A DNA stretch of 64,000 nucleotides from Allosphingosinicella indica (GCF_900177405.1 NZ_LT840185.1:1665501-1729500), one strand, 5' to 3'. Counted from the first letter of the stretch, positions 1 through 11,148 are shown. Program-made: numbers and translations. The notes: generated from the sequence alone by a model not told the origin.

Positions 1-2
1 AC

Positions 3-860
3 GGGCCAGTGGCGACCGGCGCCGCGGTCAATCGCGCCGGCATCGACAATCTCGCCGCTTACACGATCGCCCACGGCGTCAGCGAGGTCGTGCTGGCGCT
101 GGAGGAGCGGCGCAACGCGCTGCCGCTCGCCGATCTGCTGCGCATCCGCACCACCGGCGTGCAGGTCACCGACCTCTCGACCTTCCTGGAGCGCGAAACT
201 GGGCGCGTCGATCTCGACACGCTCAACCCGTCGTGGCTGATTTTTTCCGACGGCTTCACCGCCGGGCGGCGGCTGTCGAGCTTCGGCAAGCGCGGTTTCG
301 ACATTCTGGTCAGCGCGCTGATCCTCGCGCTCGCCTGGCCGCTGATCGCGCTCACCGCCCTGCTCATCAAGCTCGAAAGCCGCGGGCCCGCTTTCTACCG
401 GCAGCGCCGCGTCGGGCTGTTCGGCGAGGCGTTCGACGTGCTGAAGCTCCGCTCGATGCGGCAGGACGCCGAAGTCTCCGGCGTCGCAGTCTGGGCGCAG
501 CAGGACGATCCGCGCATCACGCGCATCGGCTCTATCATCCGTAAGCTCCGCATCGACGAGCTGCCGCAGGCGTGGAGCGTACTGAAGGGCGAGATGAGCT
601 TCGTCGGCCCACGCCCCGAGCGGCCGCAATTCGTCTCCGATCTCGAGGCGCGCCTGCCATATTATGCCGAGCGGCACATGGTGAAGCCGGGGATCACCGG
701 CTGGGCGCAGATCAACTATCCCTATGGCGCCTCGGTCGAGGATGCGCGGCGCAAGCTGGAATTCGACCTCTATTATGCCAAGAATTACACGCCCTTCCTC
801 GATCTGCTGATCCTGCTGCTCACCGTCCGCGTCATCCTCTGGCCGTCGGGCGCGCGATGA
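3..860 (+). CDS. PEP-CTERM/XrtA-associated sugar transferase, 5' end outside window
   Basis: Bacterial sugar transferase that would load the first sugar phosphate onto a lipid carrier for exopolysaccharide synthesis at the inner membrane. The reading frame is open to the left edge, so the N-terminus (usually several membrane segments plus a nucleotide-binding-like domain) is missing; 285 residues are visible. A hydrophobic segment at about residues 100-120 precedes the catalytic domain, which shows the family signatures FYRQRRVG, KLRSMR, DELPQ, FVGPRPERP and KPGITGWAQI. The stop overlaps the prsK start by four bases (ATGA). The adjacent PrsK/PrsR/PrsT genes place it in the exosortase-linked subfamily. 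The subfamily call is inference from context; the enzyme family is clear. Confidence 0.92.
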   Translation, partial: GPVATGAAVNRAGIDNLAAYTIAHGVSEVVLALEERRNALPLADLLRIRTTGVQVTDLSTFLERETGRVDLDTLNPSWLIFSDGFTAGRRLSSFGKRGFDILVSALILALAWPLIALTALLIKLESRGPAFYRQRRVGLFGEAFDVLKLRSMRQDAEVSGVAVWAQQDDPRITRIGSIIRKLRIDELPQAWSVLKGEMSFVGPRPERPQFVSDLEARLPYYAERHMVKPGITGWAQINYPYGASVEDARRKLEFDLYYAKNYTPFLDLLILLLTVRVILWPSGAR

Positions 861-2920
861 TCGTTGCGGTCGGCCTCTGGAGCCACGCGCTCGCCGCGAT
901 CCTCTATCTCGCGCTGTCGGTCTGGGCGATGCGGGGCGGTCGCTCGGCGGCGCTGTCGGCGGCGTTCGGAGCGACGGCGCTGTGGGCGGCGCTGACTGCG
1001 TTCGAAGGGCCGGGCGCGCTGCTGCCGGGGCTTGCCGAGGCGGCGCGCAACTTCGCCTTCCTCTCCTTCATGTATGCGATCGTACGGCAGGCGGATCGTG
1101 ACGAGCGGACGCGCGCGCTGACCGCGGTCTATGTCGTCGTCGCCGGCGTCATCGGCTTCCAGGTCGCGATCGCGGGCGTGCTCCCCGCCTTCCGCCACGA
1201 ACCGATGGTCGGCCCGGCGCTGCAATCGACCGCCGCGCTGCTCGGCCTCACCATCGCCGCGGGATCACTGGTGCTGGTTCACAATCTCTACGGCCAGGCG
1301 GCGCAGGAATCGCGCTGGGGGCTGCGCCTCCCCGCGCTCGCGCTGGCCGGCCTCTGGGTCTATGATCTCCATTATTACACCGTTTCCTATCTGAACGGCG
1401 CGCCGGCGGCGGACCTGTTCGCGATGCGCGGCGCGGTCGTCGCGATGCTCGCGCCGTTGTTCGCGATCGGCAGCCGGAGGACCGCGCAATGGCGGCTGCG
1501 GCTGTCGCGCGCTGCGACCTTCCAGTCGGTCTCGCTGATCGCGATCCTCGCCTATCTCGTCGTGATGATGGCCGCGTCGCGGATGCTTGCCACCGCCGAG
1601 GGTCGCTGGGCGGACATGGTGCAGATCGGCCTCGTCGCTGCGCTCACTTTGCTGGTCGCGGTGATCCTTCCCTCGGGCAAGGCGCGCGCATGGCTCGGCG
1701 TGATGATCGCCAAGCATTTCTTCGAGCACCGCTACGATTATCGCGCCGAATGGCTTCGCTTCACCCGCACGGTGGGCGGTGGCGGCGAGGACGATGCGCC
1801 GCTCGGCCAGCGGCTGGTCCAGGCGCTCGCCGACATCGCCGGATCGCCGGCCGGGCTGCTGATCGAGGTGGAGGAGGGGAAGCTCGTACCCGCCGCGCGG
1901 TGGAACTGGCACGCGGAGGCCGCGCCGGGTACGCCGGGCGAGTTCGATCTCGTCCGCTTCGTCGAGGCGACCGGCCACGTCATCGATTTCGACAAGGTCG
2001 AGCGCGACGGCATGACGGTCGATGGCCGCCGCATTCCGGTGCCGGACTGGATGGCGGCCAACGGCGCTGCCTGGGCAGGCGTGCCGTTGCTGCACCACGA
2101 GCGCTTGGCGGGGATCGTAATTCTCGCGCACCCGCGGCTGCGGCGCCCGCTCGATTGGGAGGATTTCGATCTGCTGCGCGCAGCCGGGATCCAGACCGCA
2201 TCCTATCTCGCCGAGGCGCGGGGCGCCGAAGCGCTGGCCGATTCACGCCGGTTCGACGAGTTCAACCGCCGCTTCGCCTTCATCATGCACGACATTAAGA
2301 ATCTGGTGAGCCAGCTCAGCCTCGTCGCGCGCAATGCCGAACGCCATGCCGACAACCCCGAATTCCGCGCCGACATGGTGGCGACGCTGCAAGGCTCGGT
2401 CGCCAAGATGAATGCGCTGCTCGCGCGCCTGTCGCACGCGCCGCCTGCGGAAGGCGAGGCGCTGCGTCCGGTCGCCGTCGAGGCCATCGTCGCTGCGGTC
2501 GCGGCTGCAAAGGCGCCGCTCCACTTCCTTACCGCCGAATGTGCGCCCGGCCTGATCGCCGCGGCCGATCCGCTGCGGCTGGAGCAGGCGCTCGCGCATC
2601 TCGTCCAGAACGCGATCGACGCCAGCGATCCCGAAGCGATCGTGCGCATCGCCGCGCGGTTCGAGGGCGGCGACGTCGCGATCGACGTGGTCGACGAAGG
2701 CTGCGGCATGTCCGCGCAATTCATCCGCACGCGGCTGTTCCAGCCGTTCGCCTCCACCAAGCAGGGCGGCTTCGGCATCGGCGCCTATGAGGCGCGCGCG
2801 CTGGTTGCGGCGATGGGCGGGCGGCTCGAGGTCGAAAGCCGCGAAGGGCGCGGCACGCGCTTCACCATCCTGCTGCCGGCAACGACCGGCGAGATAGAAA
2901 GCGAGCGGAGACGCGCATGA
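857..2920 (+). CDS. prsK: PEP-CTERM system sensor histidine kinase PrsK
   Basis: Membrane histidine kinase, 687 residues, paired with the following NtrC-type regulator. The start at 857 overlaps the preceding stop (ATGA) and gives an N-terminus that is immediately hydrophobic; the longer upstream extension is read from inside the sugar transferase and is not credible. About eight hydrophobic segments fill the first 270 residues. A GAF-like region follows at about 320-460. The phosphoacceptor motif MHDIKNL has its His near residue 478. The ATPase part has QNAIDAS (N box), VDEGCGM (G1), STKQGGFGIG (F/G2). The signal sensed is unknown; in exosortase systems this pair is thought to control exopolysaccharide and PEP-CTERM protein genes. 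Confidence 0.93.
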   Translation: MIVAVGLWSHALAAILYLALSVWAMRGGRSAALSAAFGATALWAALTAFEGPGALLPGLAEAARNFAFLSFMYAIVRQADRDERTRALTAVYVVVAGVIGFQVAIAGVLPAFRHEPMVGPALQSTAALLGLTIAAGSLVLVHNLYGQAAQESRWGLRLPALALAGLWVYDLHYYTVSYLNGAPAADLFAMRGAVVAMLAPLFAIGSRRTAQWRLRLSRAATFQSVSLIAILAYLVVMMAASRMLATAEGRWADMVQIGLVAALTLLVAVILPSGKARAWLGVMIAKHFFEHRYDYRAEWLRFTRTVGGGGEDDAPLGQRLVQALADIAGSPAGLLIEVEEGKLVPAARWNWHAEAAPGTPGEFDLVRFVEATGHVIDFDKVERDGMTVDGRRIPVPDWMAANGAAWAGVPLLHHERLAGIVILAHPRLRRPLDWEDFDLLRAAGIQTASYLAEARGAEALADSRRFDEFNRRFAFIMHDIKNLVSQLSLVARNAERHADNPEFRADMVATLQGSVAKMNALLARLSHAPPAEGEALRPVAVEAIVAAVAAAKAPLHFLTAECAPGLIAAADPLRLEQALAHLVQNAIDASDPEAIVRIAARFEGGDVAIDVVDEGCGMSAQFIRTRLFQPFASTKQGGFGIGAYEARALVAAMGGRLEVESREGRGTRFTILLPATTGEIESERRRA

Positions 2921-4296
2921 ACGCCGAAACCAAGATCAAGGCGGACGTGCTGCCCAAGCTCCTCGTCATCGAGGATGATGAGGGGCTCAGCCGCCAGCTC
3001 CGCTGGGCCTATGAGGATTATGAAGTGCTGGTCGCGCCCGACCGCGCCACCGCGATCGATCTGCTGCGATCGGCCGAGCCCGACGTGGTGACGCTCGATC
3101 TCGGCCTGCCGCCGGATCCCGACGGCGTCACCGAAGGCTTCGCAACGCTGGAGGCAATCCTGTCCTTGAAGCCCGCGACCAAGGTGATCGTCGCCTCGGG
3201 CCACGGCGCGCAGGAGAGCGCGCTCCGTGCCATCGCGTCGGGCGCATATGATTTCTACCGCAAGCCGGTCGATATCGACCAGCTCGGCCTCATCGTCCGC
3301 CGCGCCTTCCAGCTCCACGCGCTGGAGAGCGAGAACCGGCGGCTGGAGGAACGATCGGGCGACGACCGCACCGTGCTCGGCACGATGGTGACCTCGGCGC
3401 CTGAGATGACCAAGGTCGCGCGGACGATCGAGCGCGTCGCCAATGCCGATGTGTCGGTGATGCTGCTGGGCGCGAGCGGGACGGGCAAGGAATTGCTCGC
3501 GCGCGGCCTCCACGATGCGAGCGCGCGGCGCGGCGGCGCGTTCGTCGCGATCAACTGCGCGGCGATTCCCGAGACTTTGCTCGAGGCAGAGCTGTTCGGC
3601 CATGAAAAGGGCGCCTTCACCGGCGCGATCCGCACCACCGAAGGCAAGATCGAGCTGGCGCAGGGCGGGACGCTCTTCCTCGACGAGGTCGGCGACATTC
3701 CGCTGCCGCTTCAGGCCAAGCTGCTGCGTTTCCTGCAGGAGCGCGTGATCGAGCGGATCGGCGGGCGCAAGGAAGTGGCGGTCGACACGCGCATCGTCTG
3801 CGCGACGCACCGCAATCTCGAGGAGATGATCGCCGAAGGGAGCTTCCGCGACGACCTCTATTACCGCCTGGCGGAGATCGTGGTGCGCATCCCCGCGCTC
3901 GCTGAGCGGCCGGGGGACGCCACCCTGCTCGCCAAGCATTTCCTCAATCGCTTCGCGCGCGAGATGAACCCGGCGGTAAAGGGCTTCGCGCCCGCCGCGC
4001 TTGCCGCGATCGACGGCTGGGCCTGGCCCGGCAATGTCCGCGAGCTGGAAAATCGCGTGAAACGCGCGGTCATCATGGCCGACGGCAAGCTGGTCGTCCC
4101 GGAAGATCTCGATTTTCCGAAGGTGGAGGATGCGCTGCCCGTGAACCTCAAGGCCGCGCGCGAGGAGACCGATCGCAAGGTGATCCGCGGCGCGCTGGGG
4201 CGGACGGAGGGCAATATCTCCGCCGCCGCCAAGCTGCTCGGGATCAGCCGGCCGACGCTCTACGATCTCATGAAGCAATACGACCTGCAGCCGTGA
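2917..4296 (+). CDS. prsR: PEP-CTERM-box response regulator, sigma54-dependent activator PrsR
   Basis: Response regulator of 459 residues. The receiver domain (about 15-130) has the acidic pair in IEDDEG and the phosphoacceptor Asp in TLDLGLP. The sigma54-interacting AAA+ domain (about 150-380) has Walker A GASGTGKE, the sigma54-contact loop GAFTGA and Walker B TLFLDEVG. A Fis-type helix-turn-helix ends the protein (NISAAAKLLGISRPTLY). Family knowledge: PrsR activates sigma54 promoters of genes next to PEP-CTERM loci. I saw no convincing TGGC-N8-TTGC promoter inside this window, so its targets probably lie elsewhere. Translationally coupled to prsK and prsT by four-base overlaps. Confidence 0.95.
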   Translation: MNAETKIKADVLPKLLVIEDDEGLSRQLRWAYEDYEVLVAPDRATAIDLLRSAEPDVVTLDLGLPPDPDGVTEGFATLEAILSLKPATKVIVASGHGAQESALRAIASGAYDFYRKPVDIDQLGLIVRRAFQLHALESENRRLEERSGDDRTVLGTMVTSAPEMTKVARTIERVANADVSVMLLGASGTGKELLARGLHDASARRGGAFVAINCAAIPETLLEAELFGHEKGAFTGAIRTTEGKIELAQGGTLFLDEVGDIPLPLQAKLLRFLQERVIERIGGRKEVAVDTRIVCATHRNLEEMIAEGSFRDDLYYRLAEIVVRIPALAERPGDATLLAKHFLNRFAREMNPAVKGFAPAALAAIDGWAWPGNVRELENRVKRAVIMADGKLVVPEDLDFPKVEDALPVNLKAAREETDRKVIRGALGRTEGNISAAAKLLGISRPTLYDLMKQYDLQP

Positions 4297-6125
4297 TCCG
4301 CACTCCGCCCTCCGCAGCGATCGCACTTGCGCTGGCCCTGGCCGGCTGTTCCAACGCGTCCACGCCCGGCTTTGATCAAAGCCTGAAGCGCGGCGCCGAA
4401 GCGTTCAACGCAGGCGATCCCAAGACCGCGCGCATCGAGCTGATGAACGCGATCAAGGCGCGGCCGGGCGACGCACGCGCGCGGCTGCTCCAGGCGAAGG
4501 TGCAGATCGCGCTGGGCGACGGCGTCGCCGCCGAAGCGGAGATCGCGCGCGCCCGTGCGTCGGGCGTGCCTGCGGATGCAACCCGGACGCTGATGGCCGA
4601 GGCGCTGCTGTTGCAGGGGCGGCCTGCCGATGCGCTCGCCGAAGCGAAAGCGGCGCCCGCCGCCCATGCCGGCGATGCCGCGCGGCTGGCCGGCAAGGCG
4701 CAGCTCGCAGGCGGCGACATGGACGCCGCCGGCGCGAGCTTCGATCGTGCCGCCGAGCTGACGCCGGAGAGCGCACCGCTCTGGGTCGATATCGCGCGCT
4801 ATCGCCGTGCGGTGGGCGACATCGGCGGCGCGATCGGCGCGGCGGACCGCGCGCTGGCGCTCGATCCGCGCGCGGACGGCGCGCTGCTCGTGCGCGGCGA
4901 ACTCACCCGGACGCAATATGGGCTGAAGGCGGCGCTGCCCTGGTTCGACCGTGCGCTCGAGGCGAAGCCCGACGATGCGACCGTGCTGCTAGAGAAAGCG
5001 GCGACGCTGGGCGAAATGGGCGCGATGCGCGAGATGCTGGCAGCGACGCGTGCGGCGCTGAAGGCCAGCCCCGGCCACCCGATGGCCTTTTATCTCCAGG
5101 CGGTGCTTGCCGCGCGCGGCGGCAATTATGCGCTGGCGCGGGCGATCTACGCCAAGAGCGGCGGCGCGCTCGCCGCGGAGCCGGGGCCGGCACTGTTCGG
5201 CGCCGCGCTCGATTATCAGGCGGGCAATTTCGAAGCGGCGTCCGATACGCTCGCCAAGCTGCTCGCCGATCAGCCCGACAATCTGCGCGCGCGGCGCCTG
5301 CTCGCCGCGTCCGAATGGCGCGCGGGCGAAATGGCCGACGCGCTTGCCGCGATCCGCCCGATCGCCGATCGCGAGGATGCCGACAGCTATGCGCTGGCGC
5401 TCGCGGGCGAGGCGGCAGCGAAGCTCGGCAGGGCTGCGGAGGCGGCGGACTATCGCGCGCGTGCTGCACGACCGCTGCGCTGGGACGGCGTGATCGCGCC
5501 GATCGGTGGCGATGCCGGCGCGGTCAATGGCGATGTCGCGGCGATCCGCGAAGCGCTGTCGCGCGCCGATTCCGCTTATGCTTTTGCGCTGGCGCGGCAG
5601 CTTGCCCGCGACAATCCCGGCGCGCCCGATGCCTGGCTGCTGGTCGGCGACGTGCTGATGCTCGCAGACGATCCCGCCGCAGCGGTCGATCCCTATCGCA
5701 CCGCCGCCAACATCGCCTTTACCGAGCCGGTGGCGCTGCGGCTGATCGAGGCGCTCGACCGATCCGGCCAGGACGCCGCTGCGACCGAGACGCTGCGGCT
5801 GTTCCTCGATCAAAATCCGCGCTCGATCCCGGCGCTGCTCATTGCCGCCGAACGCTATGCCGGGGCGGGCGAATGGGCCAATGCCGAAGCCGCCTATCAC
5901 GCCGTCCGCCGCCGCATCGGCACGCGCGACGCGGCGCTGTCGGGCAATCTTGCCTGGGCCTATGCGCGGCAGGGCGATCATGCCGCTGCACTGCCGATCG
6001 CGCGCCGCGCCTGGGAGGTCGATCGCGGCAATCGCCAGTCGATGGACGCTTATGGCTGGATGCTGTTCAAGACCGGCCGCAAGGCCGAGGGGCTGGCGCT
6101 GATGCTCGCTTCGGTCGCGCCCTAG
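4293..6125 (+). CDS. prsT: PEP-CTERM system TPR-repeat lipoprotein PrsT
   Basis: Exported tetratricopeptide protein of 610 residues starting at GTG 4293, overlapping the prsR stop (GTGA). The N-terminus is a lipoprotein signal: a hydrophobic run followed by the lipobox LAGC with Cys near residue 19. The rest is helical TPR-like repeats rich in Ala with periodic LL/A..A.A patterns, ending in a repeat containing DAYGWMLFKTGR. Members of this family from other proteobacteria are often near 900 residues, so this one is short. Role: probably scaffolding or export of the polysaccharide in the periplasm, inferred from the locus. The stop shares bases 6122-6125 with the convergent efflux gene. Confidence 0.9.
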   Translation: MIRTPPSAAIALALALAGCSNASTPGFDQSLKRGAEAFNAGDPKTARIELMNAIKARPGDARARLLQAKVQIALGDGVAAEAEIARARASGVPADATRTLMAEALLLQGRPADALAEAKAAPAAHAGDAARLAGKAQLAGGDMDAAGASFDRAAELTPESAPLWVDIARYRRAVGDIGGAIGAADRALALDPRADGALLVRGELTRTQYGLKAALPWFDRALEAKPDDATVLLEKAATLGEMGAMREMLAATRAALKASPGHPMAFYLQAVLAARGGNYALARAIYAKSGGALAAEPGPALFGAALDYQAGNFEAASDTLAKLLADQPDNLRARRLLAASEWRAGEMADALAAIRPIADREDADSYALALAGEAAAKLGRAAEAADYRARAARPLRWDGVIAPIGGDAGAVNGDVAAIREALSRADSAYAFALARQLARDNPGAPDAWLLVGDVLMLADDPAAAVDPYRTAANIAFTEPVALRLIEALDRSGQDAAATETLRLFLDQNPRSIPALLIAAERYAGAGEWANAEAAYHAVRRRIGTRDAALSGNLAWAYARQGDHAAALPIARRAWEVDRGNRQSMDAYGWMLFKTGRKAEGLALMLASVAP

Positions 6126-7675
6126 TCCGCCATCACCGGCGGGCCGGCGTGCGGCTTCGCCTTGCGCAACAGGAAGACGAGCGGCAGCACCGCAAAGGTC
6201 ACCAGCATCATCACGTGGAAATCGTCGATATAGGCGATCATCGCGGCCTGCCGGTTGATCTCGGCGTCGATCATCGCGAGGCCGGCGTCGCTGATGTTGG
6301 AGAAGCGCGCGGCGATGCCGGGATCGACCGGCGGGATCGTCGCCTCGGTCATATGCTGCGAGAGATCGGCGTGGCTGATCTGGATGTTGCGCGCAAGCAG
6401 CATGGTCACCATCGAAATGCCGATCGATCCGCCGAGGTTGCGCGAGAGATTGAGCAGGCTCGCCGCGGTCGTCCGATAGTGCGGCGCGAGCGTGCCGAAG
6501 GCGAGCGTGTTGAGAGGCACGAAGATGAGGCCGAGCCCCAGCCCCTGCACCACGCCGCTGACGATGATCGGCCGCGAATCCATGTCGAGCGTGAAGCCCG
6601 ACATCTGCCAGAGCGAGATGCCCATCAGCGATATGCCGGCGAAGATCAGCACGCGCGCGTCGATCCGGTCGAGCAGCTTGCCGGCGAGCACCATCGAGAT
6701 CAGCGTGCCAACGCCGCGCGGCGCGGTGAGGAAGCCAGACTGGAGCACCGAATAGCCGAACAGCCGCTGGAGCAAAGGCGGCAGCAACGCGAGCCCGGCA
6801 AGCAGCAAGACGCCCGTTACCGCCATGAAGAACAAGGCAGTCGCTAGGTTGCGATCGGCGAACATGTGCGGCTCGAAGATCGGGCGCTTGGCGGTCATCA
6901 TGTGAACGCCAAACATCCAGGCCGCCGCGACCGCGATGCCGCCTTCGATCCAGATTTCGGTGGAGTCGAACCAGCCCGCCGTCTCGCCGCGATCGAGCAT
7001 CAATTGCAGCGCGCCGACCGCGAGCGCGAGCAGCGCGAAGCCGAACAGATCGAACCGCCGCTTCATCGTGCCGGTCTCCGGCAGGTAGCGGAGTGCCATC
7101 ACCGTCGCGATCACGCCGACGGGGAGGTTGACCAGGAACACCCAGCGCCAGTTGAAGCTGTCGGTCAGCCAGCCGCCCAGCACCGGCCCCAGGATCGGGC
7201 CGATCATGATGCCGCCGCCGAACATCGCCATCGCCTTGGCGTGGCGCTCGGGCGGGTTGATGTCGAGCATCACCGATTGCGCGAGCGGCACCAGGAAAGC
7301 GCCCGAAATGCCCTGCGCGGCGCGGAAGATCACCATTTCCGGCATGTTCTGCGCGATGGCGCAGAGCAGCGAGGTGACGGTGAAGCCGATCACCGCGAAC
7401 AGGAACAGCCCCTTGCGGCCGACCCGCTCCGACAGCCAGCCGGTGATCGGGATCGCGATCGCGGAGGCGACGATGTAGCTGGTGAGCACCCAGGTGATGC
7501 TCTCCGGCGTCGCGCCGAGGCTGGTCTGCATGTGTGGCAGCGCGACGTTGGCGATCGTCGTGTCCAGCACCTGCATCAGCGTGCCGAGCATCACGGCGAC
7601 GGTGATCATGCCGCGCTCGAACCCGCCGATGTGGCTGGCGGCGGTGCCGGGGTTGGGGAGGGCGGCGCTCGCCAC
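6122..7675 (-). CDS. emrB: DHA2-family MFS multidrug exporter, EmrB type
   Basis: Inner-membrane proton-driven drug exporter, 517 residues, matching the usual length of 14-helix DHA2 transporters. Visible motifs are the antiporter motif GPILGPVLGGW after helix 4-5, motif A-like GWLSERVGRKG, and MQVLDTTIANVALP near the N-terminus, which is diagnostic for DHA2. Start is GTG at 7675, four bases after the emrA stop, so the two are probably co-translated. With EmrA it should form a periplasm-spanning pump that uses a TolC-like outer-membrane channel; no outer-membrane gene is present here. Regulation probably comes from the MarR gene at the head of the operon. Confidence 0.94.
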   Translation of the reverse strand: MASAALPNPGTAASHIGGFERGMITVAVMLGTLMQVLDTTIANVALPHMQTSLGATPESITWVLTSYIVASAIAIPITGWLSERVGRKGLFLFAVIGFTVTSLLCAIAQNMPEMVIFRAAQGISGAFLVPLAQSVMLDINPPERHAKAMAMFGGGIMIGPILGPVLGGWLTDSFNWRWVFLVNLPVGVIATVMALRYLPETGTMKRRFDLFGFALLALAVGALQLMLDRGETAGWFDSTEIWIEGGIAVAAAWMFGVHMMTAKRPIFEPHMFADRNLATALFFMAVTGVLLLAGLALLPPLLQRLFGYSVLQSGFLTAPRGVGTLISMVLAGKLLDRIDARVLIFAGISLMGISLWQMSGFTLDMDSRPIIVSGVVQGLGLGLIFVPLNTLAFGTLAPHYRTTAASLLNLSRNLGGSIGISMVTMLLARNIQISHADLSQHMTEATIPPVDPGIAARFSNISDAGLAMIDAEINRQAAMIAYIDDFHVMMLVTFAVLPLVFLLRKAKPHAGPPVMAD

Positions 7676-7678
7676 GGA

Positions 7679-8731
7679 TCAGCGCTCCGCGCCGCCCTTG
7701 GTGTCGACGGTGACATCGGCGGAAAGCCCGGCAAGCAGCGGCCGGCTGGTCGGCGCATCGATGCGGATGCGGACCGGCACGCGCTGCGTGACCTTCACCC
7801 AATTGCCGGTGGCGTTCTGCGCCGGGAGCACCGAGAATTCGGAGCCGGTGCCCGCGCCGATGCTGGCGACATGGCCTTTGGCCTTCATCCCCGGATAGGC
7901 ATCGAACTCCACCTCCGCCGGCTGGCCGACGTACATTTTGGCGAGATCGGTTTCCTTGTAATTGGCCTCGATCCAGATGTCGTCGCTGCGCACGATCGTC
8001 ACCATCGGCACGCCGGAAACGACGGTGTTGCCGACCTGGAGTCGGTCCGACTGGGCGACGATGCCGTCGGCGGGCGCGCGGATCTCAGTGCGCTTTAGAT
8101 CCAGCAGCGCCTTCTCGCGCGCCACCCGCGCCGCCTCGATCGCGGGCTGGTTGGAGGTGCCGCCGGAGGCGAGCGCGGCGCCCGCATTCGCCGCGCTGGC
8201 GCGCGCGTTGGCGAGCCGCTCGCGCGCTTCCTCGACGTCGTGCAGCGCGTCGTCATATTGCCGGCGCGTGGTGAAGCCGCGATCGAGCAGCTCGGAATAG
8301 CGCGCGAAGTTGCGTTGCGCGTAGCCGAGGTTGCTCTCGGCGCCGCGGATGTCGGCATCGGTGCCGGCCGAGCGGGTCTGGAGCTGCGTCACTTCGACCG
8401 ACGCGGCCTTCATCTGCGCCTCGGCCTGCGCCAGCGCGATGCGATACGGCCGCTGGTCGATGCGGAAGAGAAGCTCGCCCTTCTTCACGCGCTGGTTCTC
8501 GCGGACAAAGACCTCGGCGACGGGGCCGCTGACCTCGGCGCTCACCGAGACCTTGTCCTGCTGGACATAGGCGTTGTCGGTGGAGACGTAGCGGCCCGAG
8601 GTCAGCCAGAAATAGCCGCCGACCAGCGCCAGCAGCAGCGGCACGGACAGCATCAGCCAATTCCGCCATTTGGGTGTCTTGCGCTCCGCCGCCATTTCGA
8701 CCGCATCGGCCGTCATCGCCATATCGCTCAC
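7679..8731 (-). CDS. emrA: HlyD-family membrane fusion protein, EmrA type
   Basis: Periplasmic adaptor of 350 residues for the EmrB exporter. One transmembrane helix near residues 25-45 (LMLSVPLLLALVGGYFWL) is followed by the split biotinyl-lipoyl motif (VSAEVSGPVAEVFVRENQ and the later APADGIVAQ), a helical hairpin (about 100-200) and a beta-barrel region containing IWIEANYKETDLAKM, typical of EmrA. Start is taken as GTG 8731, overlapping the marR stop as GTGA; ATG 8722 is an alternative. The gene lies between marR and emrB with overlaps at or near each junction. Confidence 0.93.
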   Translation of the reverse strand: MSDMAMTADAVEMAAERKTPKWRNWLMLSVPLLLALVGGYFWLTSGRYVSTDNAYVQQDKVSVSAEVSGPVAEVFVRENQRVKKGELLFRIDQRPYRIALAQAEAQMKAASVEVTQLQTRSAGTDADIRGAESNLGYAQRNFARYSELLDRGFTTRRQYDDALHDVEEARERLANARASAANAGAALASGGTSNQPAIEAARVAREKALLDLKRTEIRAPADGIVAQSDRLQVGNTVVSGVPMVTIVRSDDIWIEANYKETDLAKMYVGQPAEVEFDAYPGMKAKGHVASIGAGTGSEFSVLPAQNATGNWVKVTQRVPVRIRIDAPTSRPLLAGLSADVTVDTKGGAER

Positions 8732-9171
8732 GATGCCCTCCTCGCGGCGCCTTCGCCGCGTTTGTCCAGATTGTCGCGCACCCGCGCCAGTAGGTCGCGC
8801 AGCGCGTCCAGTTCGCCCTCATCCATGCCCGCGAAGGCGTCGGCGAACATGCGATCGGCGACGCGGCGGAGCTTCGCCACCACCGGCGCTGCTTCCGGCG
8901 TCAGGAAGATGCGCCAGGCGCGGCGGTCGGTGGCGTCAGCGCGCCGCTCGACCAGGCCCGCCTCGGCGAGCCGGTCGATCATGCGGCCGATGGTGATCGG
9001 CTCGACATCGAGCGCATCGGCGAGCTCGATCTGGCGCAGCCCGTCCTGACGGCGCAGCTTGGCGAGCACGCGCCATTGCGCGCGGTTCACGCCGAGCGCG
9101 GCGGCGCGCTTGTCGAAATCACGGCGAATCGCGCGTGACGTCTCGACGATCTCGTAGGCGAGATTTTCCAT
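8728..9171 (-). CDS. MarR-family transcriptional regulator of the emrAB operon
   Basis: Winged-helix regulator of 147 residues, the normal MarR length. The recognition region RQDGLRQIELADALDVEP is followed by the wing LVERRADATDRRAW with the conserved D-R pair. It is the first gene of marR-emrA-emrB, so it probably represses its own operon and is released by a drug-like ligand. A perfect palindrome lies 10 bases upstream of its start. Ligand unknown. Start at ATG 9171 is the only one that leaves the N-terminal helix intact. Confidence 0.9.
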   Translation of the reverse strand: MENLAYEIVETSRAIRRDFDKRAAALGVNRAQWRVLAKLRRQDGLRQIELADALDVEPITIGRMIDRLAEAGLVERRADATDRRAWRIFLTPEAAPVVAKLRRVADRMFADAFAGMDEGELDALRDLLARVRDNLDKRGEGAARRAS

Positions 9172-9180
9172 GCAGGTGAA

Positions 9181-9199
9181 ATAATATCAGACGATATTA
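9181..9199 (-). promoter_or_regulatory. Candidate marR-emrAB promoter and MarR operator
   Basis: Bases 9182-9199 form a perfect 7-bp inverted repeat, TAATATC-AGAC-GATATTA. Read on the minus strand, TGA followed by TATTAT (9186 to 9181) resembles an extended -10 box, so the palindrome would overlap it. Position and symmetry fit autorepression by the adjacent MarR protein. Sequence is seen; function is inferred. Confidence 0.6.
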
Positions 9200-9223
9200 G
9201 TTGCAACCAGAAACGAAAAAATA

Positions 9224-11008
<1,785 letters not shown>

Positions 11009-11148
11009 GGCGGGGCAGATAGGGGCTTTGCGCCCGCCCGTCACCCACGCGCATTTTTGGATTGCAAACCAACGGTTTACATATTTGAGATCATTTGATT
11101 TTTTGACGGTCTTAGGGCATCATCCGGCATCACTGTTGGAGGGTGGTG

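Noticed and set aside
1-6125. PEP-CTERM substrate proteins or an exosortase gene
   Set aside because: None of the proteins in the window ends with a VPEP motif plus helix and basic tail, and no exosortase-like membrane protein is present; they would be outside.
4989-7802. Minus-strand open frame of 937 codons
   Set aside because: It runs antisense to prsT and out of frame through the efflux gene, with low-complexity Arg/Ala/Gly composition and no family motif. High GC opens such frames.
6122-9171. Resistance island or mobile origin for the efflux operon
   Set aside because: Composition and gene overlaps match the surroundings, and no integrase, transposase or direct repeats flank it.
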